Shown in pieces: positions 14,703 to 23,216 of a DNA stretch of 64,000 bases (the first letter of the stretch is position 1; every line of letters begins with the position of its first letter). The notes under the pieces were generated by a model that searched no databases, was not told the origin of the DNA, and worked only from the letters and a program-made list of their open reading frames with translations. A program made the position numbers and the translations under genes. The stretch comes from Enterocloster lavalensis (GTDB lineage: Bacteria > Bacillota > Clostridia > Lachnospirales > Lachnospiraceae), in contig NZ_CABJCG010000010.1 in the NCBI RefSeq assembly GCF_902364025.1, positions 139,093 to 203,092 on the forward strand. Reading direction: 5' to 3'.

Positions 14703-15062
14703 TTAGCTTAGCATGCCGCCGAGGGTGCCGCCGGCGGCGCAGAGGGCCATGACGGTGAGGGAGCGGTGGATGTCGATGGCGGAGCCGCGGTTCATGAGCC
14801 AGGATACGGCGAAGAGGACCAGGAAGTAGAGCAGGCCGGACAGGAGGCCCCAGAAGAAGCGGCGCTGGCGGATGCCTTTGCCGGCGGTGAGGCCGCCGAG
14901 GAGGCAGGTGATGAAGTAGATCGCGTAGACCATGATGTTTACCTGTCCCTCTTTCAGGCGCAGCTGGTAGAGGGCGAAGGCCAGCACGGCCAGGAGGATG
15001 CCGCTGAGCACGTAGGAGACCAGCAGGGAGCGAAGCATGGGTTTGGCAATTCCGTTTTCCAT
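14703..15062 (-). CDS. TIGR04086-type small membrane protein
   Basis: A 119-residue protein with four predicted membrane helices (about 12-32, 42-62, 67-88 and 97-117) and Gly-rich turns (LLGGLTAGKGIRQRRFFWGLLSG). The pattern fits the TIGR04086 family, which is often found near the SCIFF locus in clostridia, as here. It is transcribed divergently from scfA. Function unknown. Confidence 0.75.
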   Translation of the reverse strand: MENGIAKPMLRSLLVSYVLSGILLAVLAFALYQLRLKEGQVNIMVYAIYFITCLLGGLTAGKGIRQRRFFWGLLSGLLYFLVLFAVSWLMNRGSAIDIHRSLTVMALCAAGGTLGGMLS

Positions 15063-15134
15063 TTATTTTTCTCCTTTTACAGTTCTTATGGTCCAATATA
15101 TTCCCCGGGATTGCGGGATATTCGCAATTTCCCG

Positions 15135-15163
15135 TTGCATGGGCCGCGATCCTGTGTTATAAT
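15135..15163 (+). promoter_or_regulatory. Promoter of scfA
   Basis: TTGCAT (15,135-15,140) and TATAAT (15,158-15,163) are separated by 17 bases, 43 bases before the scfA start. Confidence 0.75.
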
Positions 15164-15205
15164 TTCATGGAATTATATTTTGGAGTGAAAAGAGGAGGTG
15201 TCGCT

Positions 15206-15352
15206 ATGAAGCGCGTTAAAACTTTAAATGCCAATACCCTGAAGGATACCATGAAGAAGGGCGGATGTGGCGAGTGCCAGACTTCCTGCCAGTCCGCATG
15301 CAAGACCTCTTGCACCGTTGGCAACCAGAGCTGCGAGAATGCAAACCGCTAA
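15206..15352 (+). CDS. scfA: SCIFF ribosomal peptide precursor
   Basis: A 48-residue precursor whose C-terminal half holds six cysteines in 45 residues (GGCGECQTSCQSACKTSCTV then SC), the signature of the 'six Cys in forty-five' peptide universal in many Clostridia. The N-terminal MKRVKTLNANTLKDTMKK is the leader. The neighbouring radical-SAM enzyme ScfB forms a Cys-to-Thr thioether in this family. AGAGGAGGTGTCGCT is a strong ribosome site. The biological role of the mature peptide is not established. Confidence 0.95.
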   Translation: MKRVKTLNANTLKDTMKKGGCGECQTSCQSACKTSCTVGNQSCENANR

Positions 15353-15391
15353 CATGTACTGAATGTGATTGGTACAGGATTTTGATTGGTC

Positions 15392-15427
15392 AAAGCCCCT
15401 GTGGTCCGCCGGATTATGGGGGTTTTC
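15392..15427 (+). terminator. Attenuator-like hairpin between scfA and scfB
   Basis: CCCC (15,396-15,399) pairs with GGGG (15,418-15,421) around GGTCCGCCGGATT and is followed by TTTTCTC. Partial termination here would give more precursor than maturase, a common RiPP arrangement. Confidence 0.5.
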
Positions 15428-15476
15428 TCATGTGTGTGAGCGTTGTCGGGACGCTTCGGAAAGAGAGTGTGTATTT

Positions 15477-16877
15477 GTGATTCATCAATTTTTGAATAAT
15501 GGTTATCATATCGTGCTGGATGTGAACAGCGGTTCCGTGCATGTGGTGGACCCGGTGGTCTACGACGCGGTGGCGGTGGTTTCAGAGCTGGTGCCGGAGC
15601 TGGACCGGCCGGAGAAGCTGGCGGATGAGGTCAAGGTCGAGGTGAGAAGCCGGCTGGCCGGGCGTTATCCCCTGGACGATGTGGAGGAGGCCCTGGAAGA
15701 TATTCAGGAGCTGATCGATCTGGAACAGCTTTTGACTAAGGATATTTATAAGGACTTTGTGATGGATTTTAAGCGGCGTAAGACTGTGGTCAAGGCGCTG
15801 TGCCTGCATATCGCCCACGACTGCAACCTGGCCTGCAAGTATTGCTTTGCGGAGGAAGGGGAGTACCACGGACGGCGGGCTCTGATGAGCTACGAGGTGG
15901 GCAAAAAGGCCCTGGATTTCCTGATCGCCAATTCGGGCAGCAGGGAGCATTTGGAGGTGGACTTCTTCGGGGGCGAGCCGCTGATGAACTGGGATGTGGT
16001 GAAGCGCCTGGTGGAGTACGGGCGCTCTAAGGAGGCGGAGTTCCACAAGAAGTTCCGTTTCACCCTGACCACCAACGGCGTGCTGCTGAACGACGAGGTG
16101 ATGGAGTTCTGCAACCGGGAGATGAGCAATGTGGTGCTGAGCCTGGACGGACGTCCGGAGGTCAACGACAAGATGCGTCCCTTCCGCAACGGCAAGGGCA
16201 GCTATGAGCTGATCGTGCCCAAGTTCCAGAAGTTCGCCGAGTTGAGGGATCAGAACAATTATTATGTGCGCGGGACCTTTACCCGCCACAATCTGGATTT
16301 CGCGGCGGATGTGATGCACTACGCGGACCTGGGCTTCAAGCAGATGTCCATGGAACCGGTGGTGGCTCCGCCGGAGGAGGATTACGCCATCCGTGAGGAG
16401 GATATTCCCCAGATTCTGGAAGAATATGACAAGCTGGCATTGGAGTACATCAAGCGCAAAAAAGAGGGGAGAGGGTTCAATTTCTTCCACTTTATGCTGG
16501 ACCTGAATGCCGGTCCCTGTGTGGCCAAGCGTCTGGCGGGCTGCGGCTCCGGCACCGAGTACCTGGCCGTGACGCCCTGGGGCGATTTATACCCCTGCCA
16601 TCAGTTTGTGGGAAATGAAAAGTTCCTGCTGGGAAATGTGGACACGGGCGTTGTGAACACTGAGATCCGGGACGAGTTCAAGATGTGCAATGTGTACGCA
16701 AAGGACAAATGTAAGGACTGCTTCGCCCGCTTCTACTGCAGCGGCGGCTGCGCGGCCAACGCTTACAATTTCAGCGATTCAATCACCGGCGCTTACGAGA
16801 TCGGCTGCGAGATGCAGAAGAAGCGGATCGAATGCGCCATCATGATCAAGGCCGCCCTGGCGGACGACGAGGCGTGA
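15477..16877 (+). CDS. scfB: SCIFF maturase, radical-SAM/SPASM thioether-forming enzyme
   Basis: A 466-residue protein from GTG 15,477, chosen because the family begins with IHQ...NNGYxIVLDVNSGSVHVVD; an earlier ATG (15,369) would add residues without homology. The radical-SAM motif CNLACKYC has Cys116, Cys120 and Cys123; an N-terminal peptide-binding (RRE-like) region precedes it. The C-terminal SPASM part has Cys-rich segments LAGCGSG, YPCHQF, KCKDCFARFYCSGGC and EIGCEMQ for two auxiliary Fe-S clusters. It uses SAM to link Cys to Thr in SCIFF. Confidence 0.93.
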   Translation: MIHQFLNNGYHIVLDVNSGSVHVVDPVVYDAVAVVSELVPELDRPEKLADEVKVEVRSRLAGRYPLDDVEEALEDIQELIDLEQLLTKDIYKDFVMDFKRRKTVVKALCLHIAHDCNLACKYCFAEEGEYHGRRALMSYEVGKKALDFLIANSGSREHLEVDFFGGEPLMNWDVVKRLVEYGRSKEAEFHKKFRFTLTTNGVLLNDEVMEFCNREMSNVVLSLDGRPEVNDKMRPFRNGKGSYELIVPKFQKFAELRDQNNYYVRGTFTRHNLDFAADVMHYADLGFKQMSMEPVVAPPEEDYAIREEDIPQILEEYDKLALEYIKRKKEGRGFNFFHFMLDLNAGPCVAKRLAGCGSGTEYLAVTPWGDLYPCHQFVGNEKFLLGNVDTGVVNTEIRDEFKMCNVYAKDKCKDCFARFYCSGGCAANAYNFSDSITGAYEIGCEMQKKRIECAIMIKAALADDEA

Positions 16878-16882
16878 GATCT

Positions 16883-18019
16883 ATGGAATATAAAGTGATA
16901 ACAAAGGACGGCCGGGCCAAGCGGGCGGAGATGAAGACCGTCCACGGCACCATCCAGACCCCGGTGTTCATGAACGTGGGCACGGTGGGCGCCATCAAGG
17001 GCGCGGTTTCCACCGACGACCTGCGCCAGATCGGCACCCAGGTGGAGCTCTCCAACACCTACCATCTGCATGTGCGCACCGGCGACAAGCTGATCCGGGA
17101 GTTCGGTGGCCTGCACCGGTTCATGAACTGGGACAGACCGATCCTGACGGACTCCGGCGGCTTTCAGGTGTTTTCCCTGACCAGTCTGAGAAAGATCAAG
17201 GAGGAAGGGGTCTATTTTAACTCCCACATCGACGGCCGCAAGATTTTTATGGGGCCGGAGGAGAGCATGCAGATCCAGTCCAACCTGGGTTCCACCATCG
17301 CCATGGCCTTTGACGAATGCCCGCCCAGCCATGCGGACGAGCAGTACATCCGCAATTCCGTGGAGCGGACCACCCGGTGGCTTGCCCGCTGCAAGGAGGA
17401 GATGGACCGGCTCAACGCTCTGCCGGACACCATCAACCGGGAACAGCTGCTCTTTGGCATCAACCAGGGAGGCGTGGTGGACAGCATCCGCACCTGGCAT
17501 GCGGACGTGATCCGGGAAATGGACCTGGACGGCTACGCGGTGGGCGGCCTGGCGGTGGGCGAGAGCCACGAGGAAATGTACCACGTGCTGGACGTAACCG
17601 TGCCCCATCTGCCGGAGGAAAAGCCGGTGTACCTTATGGGCGTGGGTACCCCCGCCAATATCCTGGAGGCGGTGGACCGCGGCGTGGACTTCTTCGATTG
17701 CGTTTACCCGTCCCGGAACGGCCGGCACGGTCATGTGTACACCAACCATGGAAAGCTCAATCTGTTCAACCGGAAATACGAGCTGGACGCCCGCCCCATC
17801 GAGGAGGGCTGCGGCTGCCCGGCCTGCAGATCCTACAGCAGGGCGTATATCCGCCATCTGCTCAAGGCAAAAGAAATGCTGGGAATGCGATTATGCACCT
17901 TGCATAATTTGTATTTTTATAATACAATGATGGAAGAGATTCGCGACGCCATCGAGGAACACCGCTATGCCGACTATAAGATGAGGAAGCTGGCCGGTAT
18001 GGAAGGGTCTCAGGAATAG
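16883..18019 (+). CDS. tgt: Queuine/7-deazaguanine tRNA-ribosyltransferase
   Basis: A 378-residue enzyme with DSGGFQVFSL (proton-acceptor Asp near 91), GGLAVGES, the nucleophile region FFDCVYPSRNGRHGH and the zinc site CGCPACRSYSRAYIRHLL...TLHN. It exchanges guanine 34 of GUN-anticodon tRNAs for a 7-deazaguanine. ATG 16,883 starts five bases after the scfB stop, so the genes are probably co-transcribed. Its stop codon overlaps the first of three 38-bp hairpin repeats. Confidence 0.95.
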   Translation: MEYKVITKDGRAKRAEMKTVHGTIQTPVFMNVGTVGAIKGAVSTDDLRQIGTQVELSNTYHLHVRTGDKLIREFGGLHRFMNWDRPILTDSGGFQVFSLTSLRKIKEEGVYFNSHIDGRKIFMGPEESMQIQSNLGSTIAMAFDECPPSHADEQYIRNSVERTTRWLARCKEEMDRLNALPDTINREQLLFGINQGGVVDSIRTWHADVIREMDLDGYAVGGLAVGESHEEMYHVLDVTVPHLPEEKPVYLMGVGTPANILEAVDRGVDFFDCVYPSRNGRHGHVYTNHGKLNLFNRKYELDARPIEEGCGCPACRSYSRAYIRHLLKAKEMLGMRLCTLHNLYFYNTMMEEIRDAIEEHRYADYKMRKLAGMEGSQE

Positions 18020-18129
18020 CAATCGCCCGCCGGAAGGCGGCGGCCCATTGCACTCAGCAATCGCCCGCCGGAAGGCGGCGGCCCATTGCATCCAGCAATC
18101 GCCCGCTCAAATGGCGGTCCGTTGCATTT
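18018..18129. repeat. Three tandem 38-bp palindromic units
   Basis: Units begin at 18,018, 18,056 and 18,094. The first two are nearly identical, each starting AGCAATCGCCCGCCGG and closing GGCCCATTGCA so that GCAAT pairs with ATTGC and GCCGCC-type arms pair inside; the third is diverged (CCCGCTCAAATGGCGG) but keeps the outer GCAA/TTGC pairing. They lie between tgt and yajC and may act as a processing or termination region. Confidence 0.75.
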
Positions 18130-18183
18130 ATTATAAGCTACCGCGGCGAGGCGGCGGTAGGTGCGTGAAGGAGGAAACAAGCG

Positions 18184-18462
18184 ATGACAAACAGTCCGAT
18201 TTTCTGGGTTCTCTATGTGGTTCTGCTGCTGGGAATGCTGTACTTTATGGCGATCCGCCCGCAGAAGAAGGAGAAGCAGAGACAGCAGGAGCTGTTGAAC
18301 AGCGTTGCAGTAGGGGATACCATACTGACATCCAGCGGCTTTTACGGTGTGATTATCGATATGACCGATGACACCGTGATTGTAGAGTTCGGCAACAACA
18401 AAAACTGTCGGATTCCCATGCAGAAAGCTGCGATCGTCCAGGTTGAGAAGCCTGAAGCGTAA
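18184..18462 (+). CDS. yajC: Preprotein translocase accessory subunit
   Basis: A 92-residue protein with one N-terminal membrane helix (about 7-25, FWVLYVVLLLGMLYFMAI), the family motif RPQKKEKQ, then a small beta domain (VAVGDTILTSSGFYGVIIDM). YajC joins SecDF to assist Sec export. Following tgt is the usual order in Clostridia, but secDF is not next to it. AAGGAGG precedes ATG 18,184. Confidence 0.92.
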   Translation: MTNSPIFWVLYVVLLLGMLYFMAIRPQKKEKQRQQELLNSVAVGDTILTSSGFYGVIIDMTDDTVIVEFGNNKNCRIPMQKAAIVQVEKPEA

Positions 18463-18473
18463 GCGATGAGAGA

Positions 18474-18516
18474 GCCTGAGGACCGGACAAGTATCCGGTT
18501 CCCGGGCTTTTATCTT
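18474..18516 (+). terminator. Terminator after yajC
   Basis: GCCTGAGGACCGGA...TCCGGTTCCCGGGC forms an interrupted stem with CCGGA/TCCGG at its centre, followed by TTTTATCTTTT. Confidence 0.7.
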
Positions 18517-18582
18517 TTGTAATGGTTCAGACGGCTTTTGGTCTGTGCGGTTACTTATCATTTCAGGAAGGTGGAGAATAAA

Positions 18583-19194
18583 ATGATTCGGAACATTGTA
18601 TTTGACATGGGCGGCGTGCTGGTGGAGTACCAGCCGGATCGTGTGGTCCGGGAGTTCGTGGAGGACGAGGCGGAGCGCCGGGCGGTCTGTACCAGCGTGT
18701 TCGTGTCGCCGGAATGGATCATGCTGGACATGGGCGTGATCTCCGAGGAAGCGGCCCTGGCGCGCATGCAGGCCCGCCTGGACACGGATCACGCCAGGGA
18801 GATGGCGGCGAAATGCCTGGCTCACTGGCATGAATACAACATGTGGCCCAAGGAGGGAGCGGGAGATCTGGTCCGCTGGCTCAAGGATCAGGGCTACGGC
18901 ATCTACCTGTGCTCCAACGCCTCGCTGCGGCTTCTGGACTGCTACCGCGACGTGATTCCGGGGATCGAGCTGTTCGACGGCGTGTTCTTCTCAGCGGAGG
19001 AGAAGTGCATGAAACCCCAGAAGGAAATGTACGCCCATCTGTTTGAGCGGTTCAACTTAAAACCCGAGGAGTGCTTCTTCGTGGACGATCTCCAGAACAA
19101 CATCGACGGAGCCAGGGCCGTGGGCATGGACGGCTACTGCCTGGCGGACGGCGACTTGAAAAAGCTGTTTGAACACTTGAAAACGCTTCGATAA
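18583..19194 (+). CDS. HAD-superfamily hydrolase (subclass IA)
   Basis: A 203-residue protein with HAD motif I FDMGGVLVEY (nucleophile Asp7 region), motif II CSNAS, motif III Lys (MKPQKEMY) and motif IV FVDDLQNNIDGA. The helical cap lies between about 15 and 90. It is a cytosolic phosphatase-type enzyme of unknown substrate, close to epoxide-hydrolase-like or YihX-type phosphatases. AAGGTGGAG precedes ATG 18,583. It forms a single-gene unit between two terminators. Confidence 0.88.
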   Translation: MIRNIVFDMGGVLVEYQPDRVVREFVEDEAERRAVCTSVFVSPEWIMLDMGVISEEAALARMQARLDTDHAREMAAKCLAHWHEYNMWPKEGAGDLVRWLKDQGYGIYLCSNASLRLLDCYRDVIPGIELFDGVFFSAEEKCMKPQKEMYAHLFERFNLKPEECFFVDDLQNNIDGARAVGMDGYCLADGDLKKLFEHLKTLR

Positions 19195-19205
19195 CGGATA
19201 GAAAA

Positions 19206-19238
19206 AGCTCCATACCTTTCGGCATGGAGCTGTTTTCT
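19206..19238 (+). terminator. Terminator after HAD gene
   Basis: AGCTCCAT and ATGGAGCT pair around ACCTTTCGGC and are followed by GTTTTCTT. Confidence 0.8.
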
Positions 19239-19437
19239 TAGGATTTTCGGATTTTCAAAAAGGGTTGAAGGATAGTTGTTATTCGTGCATTTATTATGGT
19301 TATAGTATAGCATGCATTTCGCGGGAATGTTTGAATGTTCCTTGAATAGATTATTAAGAAATTCTTAAATTATCGTCTGAAGTCAGACTGAAAGTGGTTA
19401 GGAAACGTTAAAGGATCTGGAATTTAACGGAAAATTT

Positions 19438-19545
19438 ATGGGTCAGGCTGCCAAAAATGATTTGGAGGTCCACAACCTCTCCCTTGCGGAACCAGCGGAC
19501 TGGGACCGGAATATGCTAATAAAAAAGGGAGAAATTATAATGTGA
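19438..19545 (+). CDS. Possible 35-residue upstream peptide
   Basis: ATG 19,438 opens a 35-codon frame (MGQAAKNDLEVHNLSLAEPA...) whose ATGTGA end overlaps the GTG start of the subtilase. The overlap suggests coupling, but the ribosome site is poor. The rest of the 19,239-19,541 gap is AT-rich with no clear gene. Confidence 0.25.
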   Translation: MGQAAKNDLEVHNLSLAEPADWDRNMLIKKGEIIM

Positions 19546-20432
19546 ATCAGGCGAGAAAAGAAATTCACTGTGATTCGGTTTACGAGATGGGGATCACAGG
19601 AGCCGGAGTCGGCGTTGCGGTGCTGGACACCGGAATTTATCCCCATGAAGATTTTGGCAACAGAGTAGTCGCATTTAAGGATTACGTTCATCATAGAGTC
19701 GGGCCATACGACGACAATGGCCACGGAACCCACATTGCCGCCATTATTGGCGGCAGTGGTGTTTCATCGGGAGGCGTTTACCGCGGGATTGCCCCCGGCT
19801 GCAGCCTGATTGCCGTCAAGGTTCTGGACAATAAAGGAAATGGATTCGCCTCCGACGTGCTGGCCGGGCTGGGCTGGATTCGGGAACATAAGGAGGAATA
19901 CAATATACGGATCGTCAATATCTCCGTGGGCTCTCTTTCGCGGAGGGATATGACGGAAAATTCCGTGCTGGTGCGCGGCGTGGACGCGGCCTGGGACGAC
20001 GGCCTGGTGGTCGTGGTGGCTGCGGGCAACCACGGGCCGGGCCGGATGACCATCACCACGCCGGGAATCAGCCGCAAGGTGATCACGGTGGGCTGCTCGG
20101 ACGACTACAAGGAAGTGGATGTGATGGGCAACCGGATGGTGGACTATTCCGGCCGCGGCCCAACCCTGGCCTGCGTGAGCAAGCCGGATATTGTGGCGCC
20201 CGGCTCCGGAATCGTCAGCTGCTGCAACCAGCCAGCCCGCTACATGACCAAAAGCGGAACCAGCATGTCCACCCCCCTGGTCTCCGGCGCCATAGCCCTT
20301 CTGCTGGAGCGCTACCCCCATATGAGCAACAAGGACGTGAAAATGCGCCTGATGGAGCGGGCCGTGGACATGGGAATGCCCCACAACCAGCAGGGATGGG
20401 GGATGTTGGATGTGGAGCGTTTGGTGCTGTAA
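19542..20432 (+). CDS. Compact intracellular subtilisin-like protease
   Basis: A 296-residue S8 protease with Asp29 (AVLDTGIYP), His61 (NGHGTHIAA) and Ser241 (SGTSMSTPLVSG) and the oxyanion Asn in AAGNHGPG. There is no signal peptide or propeptide, the plan of intracellular subtilisins. GTG 19,542 follows AAGGGAGA. It is distinct from the large S8 protease at 11,681. Substrates are not known. Confidence 0.9.
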   Translation: MNQARKEIHCDSVYEMGITGAGVGVAVLDTGIYPHEDFGNRVVAFKDYVHHRVGPYDDNGHGTHIAAIIGGSGVSSGGVYRGIAPGCSLIAVKVLDNKGNGFASDVLAGLGWIREHKEEYNIRIVNISVGSLSRRDMTENSVLVRGVDAAWDDGLVVVVAAGNHGPGRMTITTPGISRKVITVGCSDDYKEVDVMGNRMVDYSGRGPTLACVSKPDIVAPGSGIVSCCNQPARYMTKSGTSMSTPLVSGAIALLLERYPHMSNKDVKMRLMERAVDMGMPHNQQGWGMLDVERLVL

Positions 20433-20440
20433 TATGTTTT

Positions 20441-20469
20441 GGCGCCGCCTGCGAAGGCGGCGCCTTTTT
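20441..20469. terminator. Strong bidirectional terminator
   Basis: GGCGCCGCCT and AGGCGGCGCC pair around GCGA and are followed by TTTTTC on the plus strand; it separates convergent genes. Confidence 0.85.
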
Positions 20470-20492
20470 CACCCTGCGGGATTTACCGCCGG

Positions 20493-22418
20493 TTAATCCC
20501 AGGACACGTTTCCGGCCATCTCGCCGATCAGGCCGGTAAATTCCTCAAAGCTTGCAGCCTTTTCCAGCAGCGCCACATTTCCGGCGGCGGACAGGATCTC
20601 CACCAGAAAGTCAAAGATACGACTGAAGATTCTGCGGTCGTCCTGATGGACGCCAATCATCAGCACCAGCTTTACAGCCGGCGCGCTCTCGCTCCACCGG
20701 ACAGGCGGACGGTTGACGGATACGGAGATAAAACTGCGGTTTACATGCTGCGACATGGCATGGGGGACCGCTACCTCGTGGAATGCCGTGTTGGACATGC
20801 GCTCCCGCCGCAGAACTTCCTGTGTGAAGGTTTCGCGGGCAAAGCCCAGATCAATCGCATTGCGGCACATGGTCCGGATCAGATCCTGGGGATTCTGGTC
20901 CGTGCGGTTGCAGATAAAGCACTGCGGTGCGAAAAATTGCAGGAATTTCTGGTGGAAAAAAGCGTATTTTTTCAGTCGGCTGATCTCCTCCACCTGATTG
21001 CGGATCTGCTCAAAGTCCTGTTTCAGCGGAAATGGATTGATGACGATGCAGGGCTTTGGCAGGCGGGAGCCCACCGTGCTTATGATCAGGTCGCTGTGGC
21101 AGGCGGTTGGAATATAGTCGTGGATGGATACGGTAAACTTTACGGCAAGAGACCCCTCGAAATATTTTTCCAGCAGTTCCACCGTTTTTTGATGGTAATC
21201 GTAGTAATTGGCATAGATAAAGGTGGCGGTGACCGGTTCCTGATTCATGCCGTAAAGGCAGGTGCACAGATGAAATGCGATGTACGCGATCTCATCCTCA
21301 TCGATGTGGAGACCGAACCGGTGATCCAGAATATCGGCGATAAACACGGAGATATCGTGGATCAGGGGGTAGGTCCATTTGATCTTATCTTTTAAAGGGT
21401 TTTTGGCAGTCAGGTTTTTGCTGCTCCGAATAAACAGGTTTTTTAGGTGGAGCGTGAACTTTACAAAGAAGTCGTCGCTGAAGCCGTTTACCAGGTAATG
21501 CTCTTTCACCTGCTCCACAATGTAGCGGGCCGCCTCAATATACTCCTGTTCCACATACTGCTTCAGATTCTGCGGCGTGATGACCGAGGGATCCAGGATG
21601 GAGGTGTTCTGGGAGAGGACCAGCTCCAGATCATGAAGTTCCAGAGGGCCGAAGCTCAGCGAAAACGTGGTCTGCAGATACTCCGAAAGATCCTTGATGG
21701 CGTACAGATAACGGCTGTCAGGCTCAGACGGACAAGTCGGGATTTCCTCGATACAGCAGCCGGACCGGACCCGCTGCACCACAATAAACATGTGCAGAAG
21801 CAGGTCGTCCAGCGCATAGTCATTCACAAAAACAGAGTGTTCGGAAAAGATACGTTTGATCGACGCGCGCACGGAACTGTCGTTAAAATCCTGGGAGAAG
21901 AAGGGATGAGGCTCTGTGCGCACCTTCTCCCAGCCGCCCTGAAATAAGCATTCCTTCAAAAAGCGGCGCTTGTCCCGTTCATTGCCCTCCAGGACCACGG
22001 TTTCACGGTTTCGCCTCAGGGTCAGACCGTATCCCGCAGTATCCCGGCGTATTTTTCCGAGATCATTTTCAAGGGTCGGAACGCTTATAAACAGCGATTC
22101 AGCCAGGTCAAACACATTGCAGCCCCCGGGACTGCGCAAAAGCGCGGTGATAATGTGCTCGCTTCTCTGAGCGGGAAGGATGGGTAAGTTGTCCTCGGAA
22201 AGCCTGGGCCTGTCCGGAACCGGGGCGCGGGACAGACGGTAGCCTTTGTTGGAGGAGTCGATCAGCGGCTGCGTTTCCGACGACCGGTTGATCGCAGCTA
22301 CATAGCTGCGGATCTGACGGCCGGACACGCCGAAATACCGGGCCAGATCCCGGGCGGCGACCCAGTCGCGTTTCTGATCCAAATAATCCAGAAGTTGCTC
22401 ATAGCGCTCATTTCCCAT
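20493..22418 (-). CDS. PRD-containing BglG/MtlR-type transcriptional activator
   Basis: A 641-residue regulator. The start ATG 22,418 is set by GGAGGGG just upstream. Residues about 1-60 and 85-150 are winged HTH domains (DLARYFGVSGRQIRSYV, LAESLFISVPTLENDL). Two PRD domains follow (about 190-290 and 300-400; FGLHIDEDEIAYIAFHL in the second), then an EIIB-like part (about 405-490) and an EIIA-like C-terminus with the phosphorylatable-type VAVPHA near 565. Phosphorylation by HPr and EII should tune it. It is divergent from and probably activates the PTS/GH1 operon. Confidence 0.9.
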   Translation of the reverse strand: MGNERYEQLLDYLDQKRDWVAARDLARYFGVSGRQIRSYVAAINRSSETQPLIDSSNKGYRLSRAPVPDRPRLSEDNLPILPAQRSEHIITALLRSPGGCNVFDLAESLFISVPTLENDLGKIRRDTAGYGLTLRRNRETVVLEGNERDKRRFLKECLFQGGWEKVRTEPHPFFSQDFNDSSVRASIKRIFSEHSVFVNDYALDDLLLHMFIVVQRVRSGCCIEEIPTCPSEPDSRYLYAIKDLSEYLQTTFSLSFGPLELHDLELVLSQNTSILDPSVITPQNLKQYVEQEYIEAARYIVEQVKEHYLVNGFSDDFFVKFTLHLKNLFIRSSKNLTAKNPLKDKIKWTYPLIHDISVFIADILDHRFGLHIDEDEIAYIAFHLCTCLYGMNQEPVTATFIYANYYDYHQKTVELLEKYFEGSLAVKFTVSIHDYIPTACHSDLIISTVGSRLPKPCIVINPFPLKQDFEQIRNQVEEISRLKKYAFFHQKFLQFFAPQCFICNRTDQNPQDLIRTMCRNAIDLGFARETFTQEVLRRERMSNTAFHEVAVPHAMSQHVNRSFISVSVNRPPVRWSESAPAVKLVLMIGVHQDDRRIFSRIFDFLVEILSAAGNVALLEKAASFEEFTGLIGEMAGNVSWD

Positions 22419-22457
22419 GACATACCCCTCCATACAATCCCCCAATATTACAAGTAT

Positions 22458-22486
22458 ATTATAGGAGAATCCCATCGGAATTGCAA
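22458..22486 (-). promoter_or_regulatory. Promoter of the PRD regulator
   Basis: On the minus strand TTGCAA (22,486-22,481) and TATAAT (22,463-22,458) are 17 bases apart. Confidence 0.6.
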
Positions 22487-22493
22487 ATATTCT

Positions 22494-22515
22494 GACTTCC
22501 TTCTGGGCGGAAGTC
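22494..22515. promoter_or_regulatory. Operator candidate of the PTS operon
   Basis: GACTTCC and GGAAGTC form a perfect 7-bp inverted repeat with an 8-base centre, ending seven bases before the PTS -35 element. The position fits an activator site for the divergent PRD regulator. Confidence 0.5.
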
Positions 22516-22522
22516 GATTTAT

Positions 22523-22551
22523 TTGAATAAATTCAGCGCTTTTTGTAGAAT
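22523..22551 (+). promoter_or_regulatory. Promoter of the PTS/GH1 operon
   Basis: TTGAAT (22,523-22,528) and TAGAAT (22,546-22,551) are 17 bases apart, both off-consensus as expected for an activated promoter. Confidence 0.6.
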
Positions 22552-22594
22552 GAGACTGTAAACGAGAGCAGAAAGCGGAAAGGGGGGAGTGGAC

Positions 22595-22861
22595 ATGCAG
22601 GTAGTCAGCGCGAGAGTGACGGAACCGGTGGGGTTTCATGCCAGACCGGCGGCAGTAGCGGTCACCCAGGCAGGCCGGTTTAAGTGCAGTGTGGAACTGC
22701 GCTACAAGGACCGGACGGCGGACATGAAATCCATTATCCAAATCATGAAAATGGGAATCCCGTGGGATGCGCAGATCGAAATCTGCTGCGCAGGCGAGGA
22801 CGAGAAGGAAGCTGCGGAGGTGATCGGCAGAACCATGCGGGAAAAAGGATTGATCGAATAG
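22595..22861 (+). CDS. Operon-specific HPr phosphocarrier paralogue
   Basis: An 88-residue HPr-family protein from ATG 22,595 (GGGGGAG five bases before). It has the phospho-acceptor His15 (GFHARPA) and the regulatory Ser46 (DMKSIIQIM) at standard numbering. In a PTS it carries phosphate from enzyme I to IIA. Being first in a sugar-specific operon, it is likely a dedicated or back-up HPr rather than the housekeeping one. Confidence 0.85.
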   Translation: MQVVSARVTEPVGFHARPAAVAVTQAGRFKCSVELRYKDRTADMKSIIQIMKMGIPWDAQIEICCAGEDEKEAAEVIGRTMREKGLIE

Positions 22862-22878
22862 GAGAGGAGGAGATTGGC

Positions 22879-23187
22879 ATGAAGCGGATTTTGATTATCT
22901 GTGGGGCAGGGGCATCCAGTGGGTTTATGGCCAAAAACATCCGCAAGGTGGTGAAAGAACGGAACCTGGAGTACAGTTTCATGGCCAGAAGCGACTCTGA
23001 GGTGGACGAGTATATTGGGGAGATTGATATGCTGCTGCTGGGGCCGCACCTGAAGTATATGTATCAGGATATGGTGGAGTATGCCAGGCCCTATGGCGTT
23101 CCGGTCTATGTGATTGACCAGAAAGCTTATGGAACGCTGGATGGGGCCGCCATCGTGGATTTTGTAGTGAAAGAACTGGGAAAATAA
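22879..23187 (+). CDS. PTS lactose/cellobiose-family IIB component
   Basis: A 102-residue protein with the P-loop-like start RILIICGAGASSGFMAKNI; Cys8 is the phospho-cysteine. It passes phosphate from IIA to the sugar as it crosses IIC. AGGAGGAGATTGGC precedes ATG 22,879. Gene order HPr-IIB-IIC-IIA-GH1 defines one operon. Confidence 0.92.
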   Translation: MKRILIICGAGASSGFMAKNIRKVVKERNLEYSFMARSDSEVDEYIGEIDMLLLGPHLKYMYQDMVEYARPYGVPVYVIDQKAYGTLDGAAIVDFVVKELGK

Positions 23188-23216
23188 CAAATTACAGTAG
23201 GAGGGGGATATCATAT

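Noticed and set aside
14422..15096. A 224-codon minus-strand frame over the inverted repeat and TIGR04086 gene
   Set aside because: It runs in a different frame from the convincing membrane protein and through the non-coding inverted repeat.
18018..18129. CRISPR array
   Set aside because: The 38-bp units are contiguous with no unique spacers and no cas genes are near.
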